Source of the DNA: Cristatella mucedo
Lineage: Eukaryota > Bryozoa > Phylactolaemata > Cristatellidae
Reading direction: 5' to 3'
Length of the DNA: 64,000 bases
Assembly: GCA_009760855.2 (NCBI GenBank)
Contig: WPIO01000016.1
Span: forward strand, 4,609,001 to 4,673,000
A model generated the notes under the pieces. The model was not told where the DNA came from and did not search any database. It was given only the letters and a program-made list of their open reading frames with translations. Of this stretch, positions 1 to 45,926 are shown one piece after another. The position numbers and the translations under genes are program-made. Positions within the stretch are counted from its first letter, which is position 1; each line of letters begins with the position of its first letter.

Positions 1-651
1 AAATGCATTATTATCTTTATACAAAATGGCATCCTAAAAATAATGCAACTGAATCGAAAGCTTGAAATTTGCACGAGATACTGCAACAAAATGGTCATTT
101 TGCACGTTTTTGCACCTGGTATACAAATCTAGGTGGGTAGCACTCACAATTTGTGATAACTATTACTAACTCACGCGAATCTTGTGTTCTAGTGAATTTT
201 TTCGGCCAGTACATAAACGCTGAAATATTTGAGGTTATGTCTTGATGATGCACAGGGTGCATGGATTTTTCGGGCATTTGGTATGTCGGCATATTAGCCG
301 AGTAAGATGCAGAGATCGATCTGTGAATTTAGCAAGGCATCGTTGTATGTCCTTAAAAGAATGTAAGTATAGCTGAACTGGCTTCTAGATTTTTTAAGCA
401 ATGCAACTGCAGCAATGGGTATCGAGGTGCCACAGAGAAATAATGATACGTCTTGATATCCACCACCACCACCATTGAATCCACAGAAGCTAATTTAATT
501 GCAATACAATCATTTCGTCTACTATGTAGTGGAACTCCAACGGGTACATTAGTTAGGGAGCATCGGTGAAAACATTAAATTAGCTGTTCTGCTATATTAG
601 GATCAATTAAAAATGTGCTGCTTGTAACCACGTTTGCACTTTTACTTGTAG
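1..651. other. LARS2 intron sequence, no gene seen
   Basis: AT-rich DNA upstream of the first visible LARS2 exon. I searched for the HIGH-motif exon that should precede it and did not find it. Only a short (CCA)n run near 460-475 stands out. Confidence 0.6.
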
Positions 652-36098
<35,447 letters not shown>

Positions 36099-36188
36099 AC
36101 TACTGTTGTCTTGGATTCTTTATATGTATGGTTCAATTTTCTATTTGAATTGCTACCATTTTCAGCTCTTGCTAGGTACTGCAGTGTA

Positions 36189-36194
36189 AATAAA
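36189..36194 (+). terminator. LARS2: LARS2 polyadenylation signal
   Basis: Canonical AATAAA 91 bases after the LARS2 stop codon, followed by GTG/TTTT-rich sequence. It fixes the likely transcript end near 36.2 kb. Confidence 0.75.
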
Positions 36195-37079
36195 CGTGTG
36201 GTTTTCAATTCGTCTCCTGCGGTACTGAGCTCTGCATAAGCCGGAGCTATCTCCCTTTTATGCCAACGCACGTGCAGTGTCCTTTTGCTAGCACGTCGTA
36301 TAGATGTAGCTTAAAGTCAGGAATTGTAGGTCAACGCATTTCTGTACACTTTAACGTTCGACTAGTTTCCCGAGTATCACACAGTTTTGCTAGGTAGCTT
36401 CGTCATGAAACATTCGTGTGAGGTGCGGTGCTGTTGAATAGCTGGACACATACTGCCATGTTGCCTGGACGCATTAAACGTAAATGCACAGAGGCATAGC
36501 CGTATACTACGGTGGTTCAACAACTGTTGGTTAACGCGTGCGACAGGATCCTGAGAAAAGTGAGACAACAGTATGCGTTATGCCCCAGAGGGGAGGTGGG
36601 AAATGGTAGACGGTCCTTACTTTTTAGTGTTGCCTAGAAAATAGCGTGGCTATGCCAGATGCGGCTGGCTAAAACGGCTTTATCCAATGGATGTAGCAGG
36701 TGGTAGAATTTCTCGATACGGTTTTTATGTTGGTCTGTTGTTAGTGAACTTGTCCAAAGATATTTACTTTGTCCATACCCTCTTTTCGAAGACCCTACTT
36801 GGACATCGGCGCACGCCAATCGTAGAAATAACGGATTCCTTAATGAGCTTTGGTAGCGCTGGTTTTAGACTGGAGATCCTATTCCGAGTTGACTCCGGCC
36901 GACTAACCGAAGCTCTAGGGGCCGTCAAGCGTATGCGTTAACAGATCAGCAGATCATAAGGTGTAATGAGCAGCTTTGTGAGCTACCGCAGGAGCCATCT
37001 CCCCTTGTAGCGACGGACATTTTCATCGAACCCTTACAAGAAAAGGTAGATTGCTGGACTGAGGATACGTAAAACAAGT

Positions 37080-37490
37080 TAGACACCCCTAGATACGCTA
37101 ATACTTTTAGGTCCATTAGTTTTTCGGCTCCTGCCTACAATCAGAACTACTCCCCCACCAGGCTACGCATTGCACCGCCTTCTTTTCTGAATAAAATCGT
37201 TTACCTACACCCGTACGAAGCTCAAATCTTTGGTAGACAGTGCCTTTAGTTCCTATGCTCCCAAATCGTGGAGCTCACTTTCTACATTCGTCACATCACC
37301 CGACTCGACATCTAAAAAGAAGCTAAAAACGTACCTATTTATTACGGCCTTTAGTGGGTCCCTGTGATTCGCCCTTTGTGTACTTATGCGTCCTGACACT
37401 GAGCGTGCTGGTACTAACTACATTTGCACGATGACTACGTGCATGTCACCTCTAACCATGTAATGCTGGTTGCAATTGGGCTTGCTTACC
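37080..37490 (+). mobile_element. LINE 3' fragment
   Basis: Degenerate C-terminal ORF (PTRLRIAPPSFL, FSSYAPKSWSSLS-like) plus the non-coding GTGGGTCCCTGTGATTCGCC region. A minus-strand SINE-A directly follows. Confidence 0.65.
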
Positions 37491-37525
37491 CTAACCATAT
37501 GGAATATTTCGATAAGGCCTACCCA

Positions 37526-37690
37526 AAAATAATAGCTAATTTAACAGCCTCCTGTATAGCGACAGAAAAGCCTTTATGACTATCACCGCCGCTTGCCGTG
37601 GCAATAAAGGATCGCCCACCGCAGGGTTCGAACCCACGATCTCGGCCCCGAGGTCGTGAAAAGCAACCGCCTTACCTTATGCAAAGGCGC
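37526..37690 (-). mobile_element. SINE-A copy
   Basis: Antisense: AATAGCTAATTTAACAGCCT end at left, CGCAGGGTTCGAACCCACGA B-box (a perfect GGTTCGAACCC), AAGCAACCGCCTTACC head at right. It abuts the 37.1-37.5 kb LINE fragment. Confidence 0.8.
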
Positions 37691-37761
37691 ACGTCTAACC
37701 GAAGTGCCTAGGGAAGGATTGGGTTAACCGAGGGTGCAATACTAATGTATTGTTGTTAAAA

Positions 37762-37863
37762 CTATTGCGACCATTTATCGAAGAAAGCACGGAAGGTTTC
37801 ACTCGTCTCAAGCAGCCACTTAAAGTTGGACTCCTGCTCCTCACTGAAGCTGTCGCCGTCAGC
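37762..37863 (-). CDS. Terminal exon of the unrecognised minus-strand gene
   Basis: Thirty-three codons plus TAG after a good acceptor. The peptide is amphipathic and charged (EEQESNFKWLLETSETFRAF, then FDKWSQ), unlike any repeat in the window. The other frames on both strands carry stops or low-complexity sequence here. No AATAAA was seen directly downstream, where a LINE/SINE block begins. Confidence 0.45.
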   Translation of the reverse strand, partial: ADGDSFSEEQESNFKWLLETSETFRAFFDKWSQ

Positions 37864-38744
37864 CTAGCACCCGGAAGAAGTATCAGCGAACCAACGTATT
37901 CTCCTTTTACGGTATACCGATGATTTGTCTGTTGTGAACGGCATATCGGCTTCACCAGTACGGCGGTGACCTGCACTTGGGCATGTGTGTGCGTGTGTGT
38001 GTGTGCGCGTGCGTTTGTCCGTTATGAAGATGCGGCGAACATGACGCCCGATCAGAACGTAGAATTGTCCCTCTTGCACATTTGCACGGATGAAAAGGAA
38101 CGACGGATCCGCGAAGCGAATACTGCGACCCGCTGGACTCTAAAGCTGAAGGTCGGTGAAATGGACTTGGGAGTAGAGTTTTAGTTTGTGTTTCCGTATA
38201 GTGTTATCAAAGAGACCGAGAGAGATCTGAAGTCGGGCGACCGCTGCGCTTGCCTGTCTGCAAGATGCCATCTAGCGATCTTTTGCCCTAACCCGTTCAT
38301 ACGCTGTCTCGTGACCCACGGTAAACAAAGTTCCTGTGCGATTTACTGTGCGGAGCTACACTCGTACCGCAGACTCAGTAGCTTCTTGTTACAGTATTCT
38401 CACCAGCATTTTACGCATTTGCCCCGCTATAGCTTGTCGAAGAATATTTTGAAGTACTAATAATTCTATCATCAAGCACTGCATTATCTCCCGTATGATA
38501 CCGAGGAGGAACCTGACTGGAGTAGGTCCAGACACGTTGGTACGGGAGCGCAGCCACGTCGTGTTGTTTCTCTCATGGTGACGCAAACATTTCAAATAAT
38601 GTTTTATCGTAATTGGGATTCCACAGGGATAAAGAGAAAGCTGAACATCTGAAACTGGTGTGAGAGCCCGAGGCTACCACCATGTGCAGGTAGGTGTAGG
38701 CGCGACCAATGCGGAAGGCCAAGTCGCACTGCGTATAGAGCGGC
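37762..38744 (-). CDS. Unrecognised multi-exon gene, 3' part (minus strand)
   Basis: Four exon candidates read in order on the minus strand. 38744 to about 38681 encodes PLYTQCDLAFRIGRAYTYLH (acceptor CTCCAG). 38512-38415 encodes VPPRYHTGDNAVLDD then RIISTSKYSSTSYSGANA (acceptor AGTCAG, donor GTAAAA). 38257 to about 38167 encodes ASAAVARLQISLGLFDNTIR (acceptor TTGCAG, weak donor GTCCAT). 37863-37762 encodes ADGDSFSEEQESNFKWLLET then SETFRAFFDKWSQ and a stop (acceptor GTGCTAG). Phases 0, 2 and 0 connect them. I do not recognise the product. It converges on LARS2, and its 5' end would lie in the CpG-rich block above 38.9 kb. A competing plus-strand reading exists at 37966-38184. The terminal exon is the strongest piece; the donors of the first and third exons are weak. 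Confidence 0.4.
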
Positions 38745-38899
38745 CTGGAGATTTAAAATGACTTTGCAAGGCAGCGGTGCAAAAACGAGCGGACAGCTTT
38801 GGCTCGCCAAGCTTCGCCTTATGATCTTAGGTAATGGCTCATTACCACTAGCGTGACCGCGACGCTCAGTAGCCGCCACGAACGTTTCAACCGCAATTC

Positions 38900-40219
38900 C
38901 CATCGCGGCATTTCCTGTCGAGCTGGCCGAGGAGCTGGCACTGAACGATTTCCTGCAAACGAGCGCCGCTTTAAGCGCACTATCGAAAAGAGAGCTCGCT
39001 CTGGACCCACTGCGCTGCTCTGGCTGAGTTCAGGGACTCGTTCTCAGCTGTCACCGTTGCTCCGCGAATAGGTGGCGTATCGAAGGCATCACTGGTGCGG
39101 TGGCACTTTCGCCGCCACCGCCGCCGCACCGCTTTGCCGACGCGAGCACGTTTGGCCGTCGCGATCTCTCGGCGGCGATCCGAAGCGTTTTTGACGATTT
39201 CGACGAAAATCGTCGAAGCGTGTTCGACGATTGGAATTGGCCGCCCGCCACCGCCACGACGCCTCCATCGGCGATACGAGCGCGCCGATGCCGAACGAGA
39301 GCGAAGCTCGCGCCGCTGCGCTGCTTGGAGCGCTCTCTGCGCGACCTCGGCGCTGCTCCGCGATGATGCGGCAGGGGCTCTTCTCCAGCCGCTGCTGCGG
39401 CGACCGCGGTGAGGGCGACGGAAGCGGACGTGTCGGCGCCGCCGACGCTGAGAGCGCTCACGACCCAAGCGGACCGCGGCGGCGGCGGCTACCTTCGCCG
39501 CCGCCGCGGTCGGTTCGACCCGCGCTAGGATAGTGCTTGCTGAGCAGGTGCGAATCCACACCGGCGGCGAGAGCCTCGCCGAAGAGGGCACCGCGCCGAA
39601 GCCGCGCGCTCACGACTCGCGGCCGGCGAGCGCCGCGGCGCACGCGCGCGCGACAGTCCGATAATGCTCCGCCTGGTTGCAGCCACCGGCGCAATGCCGC
39701 CGCGCTTCCTAGCCGCGGCGCACTAGTCGCGCTGCGGCCGACTCGTCGCACTCACTGGGCGTAGTTACAAACGTGCGCAGGCACGTTGCACGCACGCACT
39801 CACGCCGCGCTCTGCGGCGCGAGGTGCCGAGTGAGAAACGGCGCACTCCGCAGCAGCCTCTCGCTCGCTGCCGCGCCGGCTGCTAGCCCCTCCCCCACCC
39901 CTCCCCCGCCCCTCCCCCGCCCCACCCCGCCCACCCCCGCTCGAGTCCACTGGCGTCGCGGCGGCGGTGCGACAGCTAGTCCTTTCGCGGCACTCGGTCA
40001 TCCGGCCCCTGCTCGTGGCTCAGCCATGTGGCAGCGGCGGCGGCGGTGGTGTCGGCGGCGGCGGCGGCGGCCCTCCGGAGGCTGCAACCAGAGGCCTCGG
40101 CTGGCTACGGGACGGGGTCAGCGGGTCAGTGTGACGTCTACTCGAGAGCGGCCATATGTCTGCACCACGGCGTGTGCAGCCAGAACGAGGCTCCCGCTCA
40201 TTTCAGTCCGGACGGCGAG
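38900..40219. promoter_or_regulatory. CpG-rich block, possible bidirectional promoter
   Basis: GC and CpG density rise abruptly near 38.9 kb. The block separates the minus-strand gene at 37.8-38.7 kb from the plus-strand gene starting at 40.22 kb. At 39887-39941 the plus strand has CCCCTCCCCC-type runs (G-quadruplex-prone on the other strand), ending about 280 bp before the proposed start codon. Several overlapping open frames exist here (for example 39100-39366 and 39051-39461), as expected for stop-poor GC-rich DNA. I assign none of them. Confidence 0.4.
39887..39941 (-). repeat. G-rich tract (minus strand), quadruplex-prone
   Basis: On the plus strand a chain of CCCCTCCCCC and CCCCACCCCG motifs, giving many G4-5 runs spaced by one to three bases on the minus strand. 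It lies about 280 bp before the start codon of the two-exon gene. Confidence 0.75.
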
Positions 40220-41383
40220 ATGAAGAGGTCGCACGATTTCTCCGAGCCGAGCGAGCACCTGCGAAAGAAGTTCGCCGAAGATGACTCGATTGATCTGGAC
40301 TACTCGAGCGACTCGTCTCTGTCGCTGTCACTTGGTTTTAACGGAACCGACAGCGGATTGACGTCGCCGGCCGGCGAACTATCGCCAGATCTTCTCGACG
40401 TGACGCCGATGGAACTACCGCAGCCGCAGCCAATGATGGCCATGGCGCCGCCGCCGCCACGGATGGCTTTGCCGCCGCAGCCGATCGCCCAGTCTCTGAA
40501 GTCGATTGCTTTTCCCCCGCAGCCGCTGATGGCTTTGCCGCCGCAGCCGCCGATGGCTTTGCCGCCGCAGCGAATGATGGCCATGGCGCCGCAGCCGCCG
40601 ATGGCTTTGCCGCCTCGGCCGATGATATCCCAGCCGCCGCAGCTGGTCGGAGCAGCGGCGGCGGCGCCCGCCTGGCCCAACTTAGAGGTATGTTGGCTTG
40701 TTGCGCGCCGCTCCGCGGTCGGCAGAACGCAGCGCCACCCTCCGAGCCTGACGAGCTTTTGCAAGATTATTAGACAAGAGCGCGCGCGGGGCTCGGACGG
40801 AGGAAGGGGGACGGAGGGAAACCGACCACGGGAACTAGAGCGCGAAATGGCGAGCTCTGCTGCGTCTTTTCCCGAGAGCGGCGCGGGCTGATGCTTGTTT
40901 GCCTTTTCCCCATCGCGCTTCTAGTATGCGGAGATTCTTCGCGCTCTGGAGACGGAGAGTGAGCCTCTCGCTGGCCCCAGCCAGATGTACCCAGCGTTCG
41001 CCTCGCCGCAGCATCAGGAGTCCGTCGTCAATGCCGGCTCACGTGACAACCCCGCGGCCTTCGCGCCATTGATGATCGCCCAAGTGCCAGCCTATAACTA
41101 CTCGTGCGCTGTCGAAGCCGCCGAGGCGGCCGCCGCCGAGGCCAGAGCTGCCGTAGCCGCCGCCTCCGCAGCTTCTGCCTACGACTTCGGCGGGGCAATC
41201 GCTCCGGTGGAAGTTGCTCGTCCGGAAAGAAGGGTCTTCACGCAGCACGAGGTCATGCAGATCCTGTTCAACACCGCGAACCCGCCCGACGTCGCCCTCT
41301 TCGGCTTTCCTGCCTTGGTCAGCGCTCTCGGAGAGCCAGCCCCAGTCGACTACCGCCCGTTCGACGGCAGTCCGTTCAACTAG
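40220..41383 (+). CDS. Unrecognised 308-aa low-complexity protein, two exons
   Basis: Exon 1 is 40220-40687 (156 codons, donor GTATGT) and exon 2 is 40925-41383 (152 codons and TAG, acceptor TTCTAG), phase 0. The start is the ATG of MKRSHDFSEPSEHLRKKF; the frame is open further 5' but has no ATG there. Order: basic N-terminus, acidic/Ser stretch (DLDYSSDSSLSLSLGFN), Pro/Met repeats built on MALPPQP with PMMAMAP variants (about residues 75-140), an Ala-rich segment, then a C-terminal block at 41237-41329 with FTQHEVMQILFNTANPPD and FPALVSAL. AATAAA follows at 41523. Composition suggests a disordered nuclear or regulatory protein, but that is inference. The C-terminal block recurs at 45484-45576 on the other strand. 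Resemblance of the FTxxxV block to akirin C-termini is too thin to name it. Confidence 0.6.
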
Positions 41384-43600
41384 CTGCGCGGCTGCGACCG
41401 ACGCGCGCGAAGAATGATCGTGCAATTTTGGCCGCGGCGGACGGCCGCTGGCTTGTTCGCGACAGCACGCGGCGATGAGGGCAGCATGCTGAAGGCAGCA
41501 CGGAATACGCGCCCAATATTCAAATAAAGCGTCCGTTCGCTCGGCATTCGCCCGGTCTCTTGGACAATAGCCGCTTTCCGCTCGCCCGCGCATAATCCGC
41601 TTTTCAATGATTTACAGGGACAATGCTTGGCCGGCTTGGCTGCGAGGAGGCTGCTATGCGGTCGGATTTGAGCCGCCCTGTCGAGCGGGGAGGGAAGGGC
41701 AGGCGGGTGGGGGGGGGGGGGGGCGAGCGCGGGCCGCTGAGGTAGTCAGAGCCAGCCCCTGGCCCCGGGTCTCTCGCTTGGCCAAGACTTGGGCGGCGAC
41801 AGTTGCCATGTCTGGATTTGCCACTTACAGCCGGATACGACGCAGTTGCGCTTCGACGCCTGCAGCCAACGATTCCTTCTGGGAGCTTCCATCTCGCCAG
41901 CTGATCGGGCCCTGTCTATCTTTTGGCTCGCCTGAGCTGGCGCGCGCGACATTTCGTCGTCGCTGGAAAGCAACGAGCGCGAGCCAATGATGCCGCTCTC
42001 GAGGCTTCTCCAGCGCCACGAGAAAAAAGCGGCCGCGAGCGCGAGAGTCGCGCGACGCGCGCAGAGGGCGAAGATTTCTCGTGGCCAAACGACGCAGACC
42101 AGCAGTTGAGAACGCAGGATGCGAATCGACTGAAAACGAAAACGCCCGCATCGGCGAGCGATCGGCGCCCTACGCTGGCAAAAGCCTCCGCCCGGCCGGC
42201 CAGCGTCCACGCTGACCGGCACGCTCCTCGCTGTCTGCTGCCGCCGCCGCTCAGCCCAAGCCTCTCTGGCGGCGATCACTCGGCGTTTCTCGCCGCCACT
42301 CGCCGGCGGTACGCGCTTACCGCGTCGCGGCCGCGGCTCGCGTTGCACACACTGCCGTGCAGTCGGCGCCGCCTGGAAGCTAGGGATTAGGAGCGAGACA
42401 ATGCCGCCGCTGCCGCTGCGGCGCACCAATTTAGCACACCTTTTGTCAGCGCTCGCTGTACCGGCGCCTGCTCCTCCGCTGCTGCTGCTGCAGCTCCCGC
42501 CCGCTCGTCGTCCTTTTGCTCGTCGCGTCGCGTTCAGCGCGTGGCCGCAGCCCACTGCTCGCGAGCGAGTGCCGCGGGCCGCCGCTGCATCTCGCACGCA
42601 CGAGACTTCATGCGTTTGCTGACGTCGCAGCGCGACGTACGCAACGGGATTGAACTGAGCTACGTTTAAGGGAAATGGGTCTCGAGCGGCGCGGCGCTGG
42701 CGGCGCGAGACGACGGGCGGCCAGCGCTCCGTTGGGCCCTTTTGCTCGCGCCCGCGAGCAGCCAGCAAAGGGTGCGACTTCTCCGACTTCCGCTTTTCCG
42801 CACTTCCATCGTTTCCGCGCTTCCTTCGTTGACCTTCTTCCAGATCCGCTCAGCGGCAATGGGCTCGCCGTTTCGCTCGTCGCTCGCCTCACTCGGAAGA
42901 CGCTGCCGATGTGAGCGGAAACGCTGAGCAGACGAGCGGATCAGCGGCGCGCGGCTGCGTTGAGACTCGTTCCCCCTTTTTCGATGGTAACAATACATCG
43001 GATACTGTTCCCTCGACCGCGGCGCGCTCGCATTCGCAAGCATTCGTATGAGCCGAGCTATGGTCGGGCAGACGTGGCAAGCGGCGAGCTAGTGTCGGCA
43101 GCTCGCGCGCCTGCGCGCTCGAGCCGACGACGCCGACGGTCAACCGAGCGGCGGCCGGGGAAAGGAAACCGCACTGGCGAGCGCGCCCGCGTGACTCGCT
43201 GCAGTCGCCACGTGGTTCGCCGCGGCCGACGTCACGTGGTTCACTGCAGACTTACGAAAGGCGAAAGGAGGCAGCGTAGCAGCAACGAGCGCCTGGCGGG
43301 GGAGGCGGAGTCGGGTCGCGCCGAAGCGCTGACAAATTTATTGCCGCTCGCGCGCGCGCGCCACGACGACCGCCAGCTGGCCACTCGTGGCGAGCAAACG
43401 CGGTCCGCTCTCATCCGCGAGTGAAAAGAGCGAGATGTGGCGAATGCGGGATGCAGCGTCTGCTACCTCAGTCGTCATTCGTCGCCCTAAGCGTGCCGAC
43501 GAAGTAACGATGGGCGTGGCCGTGCCGGTGTTTACTGGCAAACTGACACGGCCTCCTATTTTCAGCTAACGTGACGTGAGCTGGCGGATTCTGCTTGTGG
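41384..43600. other. GC/CpG-rich DNA without an assignable gene
   Basis: After the 3' end of the plus-strand gene, CpG-rich sequence continues to about 43.57 kb. Long open frames on both strands (for example 340 codons at 41746-42768, minus) are rich in Arg, Ala and Ser, overlap each other and show no family motif. A G run lies at 41709-41722. I read this as a CpG-rich domain rather than coding sequence. Confidence 0.5.
41523..41528 (+). terminator. Polyadenylation signal of the 40.2-41.4 kb gene
   Basis: AATAAA 140 bases after the TAG of the two-exon gene, in an otherwise GC-rich setting where the hexamer is rare. It supports the gene model and its strand. Confidence 0.55.
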
Positions 43601-44880
43601 CATTTTATTCGTGGGCATGTCTAGCTTCGTAACAGCACGTAAAAGCGTATTTGAACTTTATAATCATTGATCGTTACTGACACCCATCACTTAAACCGCT
43701 TGGTGGCCAGAAATGTCTCTTGCCGTAATCAGGAATCTCTCTCAATTGAGTAACGGATCGTACACGTCCTTCGGCTCTCGTAGTGTGGCCCCTTCTTCTG
43801 AGCAGCCGCAGATCACTTGCGGACCGTGCATATACTTTTAAATTCCAAACGGTAGGAACTTACTCGCGATTGATATCACGCCTTCGTACGAGTTGAGGGC
43901 ATCTAAAACAGAGCTACGAATGCGGCCGTTCCCTAGTTACGAATGCTTCCCTAGCTACGAATGCTTCCCCTATTTATTCGCTAGATTAGCATTCGCCGTC
44001 ATTTGAGGGCATATGTCTGCGCATACTGCGTTTGCTAGCTCTAACTAATTAGCTTGCATAGTGCAAAGAGGCGTGAAAATGCCCATAAAGAGACGCTTCT
44101 CTACTACAGAGGGCTGTTAAAGTATTGAAGTACTATAAACCTTAGTATTTTACATATAAATTTACGACGCAAGCGAACCTGCGAAGGTGCGATAATAACC
44201 AGGAAGCCAACTTCAACGGCATTTCGCGGAATTGACGTCGCTGTACGTTAATTGAAACCCGGCGTTCGCTTTCATTAAATAGCCGAGCATGTACCTATCG
44301 ACGTAATTAAAATGCCATCTGCATCACCACGCTTTCATGGTATTTCCGGCCTTGAAAATCACCTTAGCGCATCCCCGTCCGTGGTTTTTCCTGGTGGCCG
44401 GCGCTACTTTAAAGACGGAATTATGAGAGTCTTGGAGGGAGGTCGCAAATTCAGGATTGAACTGGGCTGTGACAATTAATTAATTAATAAATTAATTAAT
44501 AATTATATCGAGGATATGGATGTGCGCACGCTGAGCATGCGTCGGCCGATTTCAACTTTGGGCTCTATAGGCTGACCCTCTTGAACCGAGCTTACTCTCG
44601 CTCCTCGCTCTTACTCCTTCGCCAGCTTCACTGTCGCTGAATCGCCAACGGAAGGACTTCGGCGAGCACCGGCACACCTGGCATGAGCTTGCCGCCATCT
44701 TTCTGAGAGCGCGAGCCACTACTAGGCCTGCACACCAGAGGACCAGCTTTCGGCTAAGCGGCGCAAGAGGGTGTGGATAATGATCTGGCGCTTTCGAAGC
44801 ATCTTGGAGTTATCGCTCGCGTCGTTCTGCGTCGCCCTTCATGCTCGGTTCTGGCCTGAGGGCGTAAGCGACAATCTGTG
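43601..44880. other. Unassigned spacer of normal composition
   Basis: GC falls back to the window average. I see no exon or repeat family except an (ATTA)n tract at 44478-44505 and a short GAATGCTTCCCTA-type duplication near 43918-43972. Confidence 0.5.
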
Positions 44881-44883
44881 AAT

Positions 44884-45057
44884 TCTGTCGGCACACTAGG
44901 TAAGGCGGTTTCTTTCACGACCTCGGTCCCGAGGTCGTGGGTTTGATTCCTGAGGTTGGCGATTCTTTATCGCCACTTCAACCGGTGGTGATAGCCGTAA
45001 AGGCTCTTCTGTCGCTACACAAAAAGAAGCTGTTTAATCAGCTAGGATTTTTTTTTA
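44884..45057 (+). mobile_element. SINE-A copy
   Basis: GTCGGCACACTAGGTAAGGC head, CGAGGTCGTGGGTTTGATTC B-box region, CTTCTGTCGCTACACAAAAA body, AATCAGCTAGGA and T10 end. It lies downstream of the minus-strand paralogue stop. Confidence 0.8.
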
Positions 45058-45423
45058 TTCCTCCACGTCTTCTGCTCTGAGGCGATCGCTTTGATTAAAT
45101 GGACTCTGCCTCATCGGTAAAACGACGCGAACATGAAGCGGGTGCAATGCAAGGGTAACGCTGGCACACTGAGGCCCGAAGGGGTGGCAGTTCAACGACA
45201 GACGGGTCAGAGAGAACACGTGTCAACCGCGCTAAAAAACGCGAATAACAAAACATCTTCACGTAATTGCACTAGTTTAATCCATCGATCGACAATAGCG
45301 GCTGCGCGCGGTGTTAAGTAAAGAAAATGGCCGGTGGCAGTGCAAACGAGCGAGTGAGCGCCAGCTCGACTGCCACGAGCCACGCGCCGGCTACCGAGAG
45401 CGAGCCGACGATGCGGCGGACCG

Positions 45424-45813
45424 CTAGAGCGACGACGGCGGCGCCTCGTGGCCGCCGCCCCGCCCCAAAATCGGCGGCGGATCCAAGGCATCTCGCAGAG
45501 CCGGAAACAGGTATCGGGGCACCCTGGGAGGCTGCGGTGAATCGAACAGAATGCGCAGCACGTCGTCTTGCGAGAACATCACCGACGGCTTCGCCTCGCT
45601 GCTGCTGCGACCGGACGGAGGAGGCTGCGACTCGACCTGCGGGCCGCCGCCGCCGTCGGGTCGCCGCTCGAGAGTGCCGCCGCTCGCCTCGTCCATTGGC
45701 TCGGGCCCGGCTTCCAAGGACTCTGCGGCCGACTCACTCGCAGCTCTGTCGCGCTTCTCCTTGCACCCCGCTCCCTCGGTCTCGTCCCCTGCTGCTGCTT
45801 GTCCGGCGAGATC
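45424..45813 (-). CDS. Terminal exon of a paralogue of the 40.2-41.4 kb gene
   Basis: Minus-strand open frame from acceptor ACTCCGCAG (exon start 45813, phase 0, as in the other gene) to a stop at 45424-45426. The upstream 100 residues are acidic/Ser/Pro-rich disorder-like sequence (KEKRDRAASESAAESLEAGP). The C-terminal block at 45576-45484 reads FSQDDVLRILFDSPQPPRV and later FPALRDAL, aligning without gaps to the block in the plus-strand gene: 15 identities in 31 by eye, plus many conservative changes. Exon 1 was not found; the minus strand at 45.9-47 kb has several open frames and no clear choice. The matching acceptor phase argues for a real spliced paralogue. Confidence 0.5.
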   Translation of the reverse strand, partial: DLAGQAAAGDETEGAGCKEKRDRAASESAAESLEAGPEPMDEASGGTLERRPDGGGGPQVESQPPPSGRSSSEAKPSVMFSQDDVLRILFDSPQPPRVPRYLFPALRDALDPPPILGRGGGHEAPPSSL

Positions 45814-45926
45814 CTGCGGAGTGCGAAGCAAGGTCGCCGCTGCGCTTAGCTGCCGCAATTAGCGTAGCGCGCGCAAGTGCGGCGGGCAGTTCACTGCGAG
45901 CTGGCGAAGGACGCCGACGCGTCTGA

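Noticed and set aside
37966-38184. Plus-strand frame with NVELSLLHICTDEKERRIRE
   Set aside because: Plausible on its own, but it begins in a (GT)n tract, lacks a good donor or acceptor, and competes with the minus-strand exon chain. Kept only as the alternative to that model.
39100-39366. Plus-strand frame with FDDFDENRRSVFDDWNWPP
   Set aside because: The acidic/aromatic stretch is eye-catching, but there is no ATG, no clear splice pair, and minus frames over the same bases are also open.
41746-42768. Open frame of 340 codons on minus
   Set aside because: CpG-rich, stop-poor DNA with overlapping frames on both strands, Arg/Ala/Ser-rich composition, and no motif or splice support.
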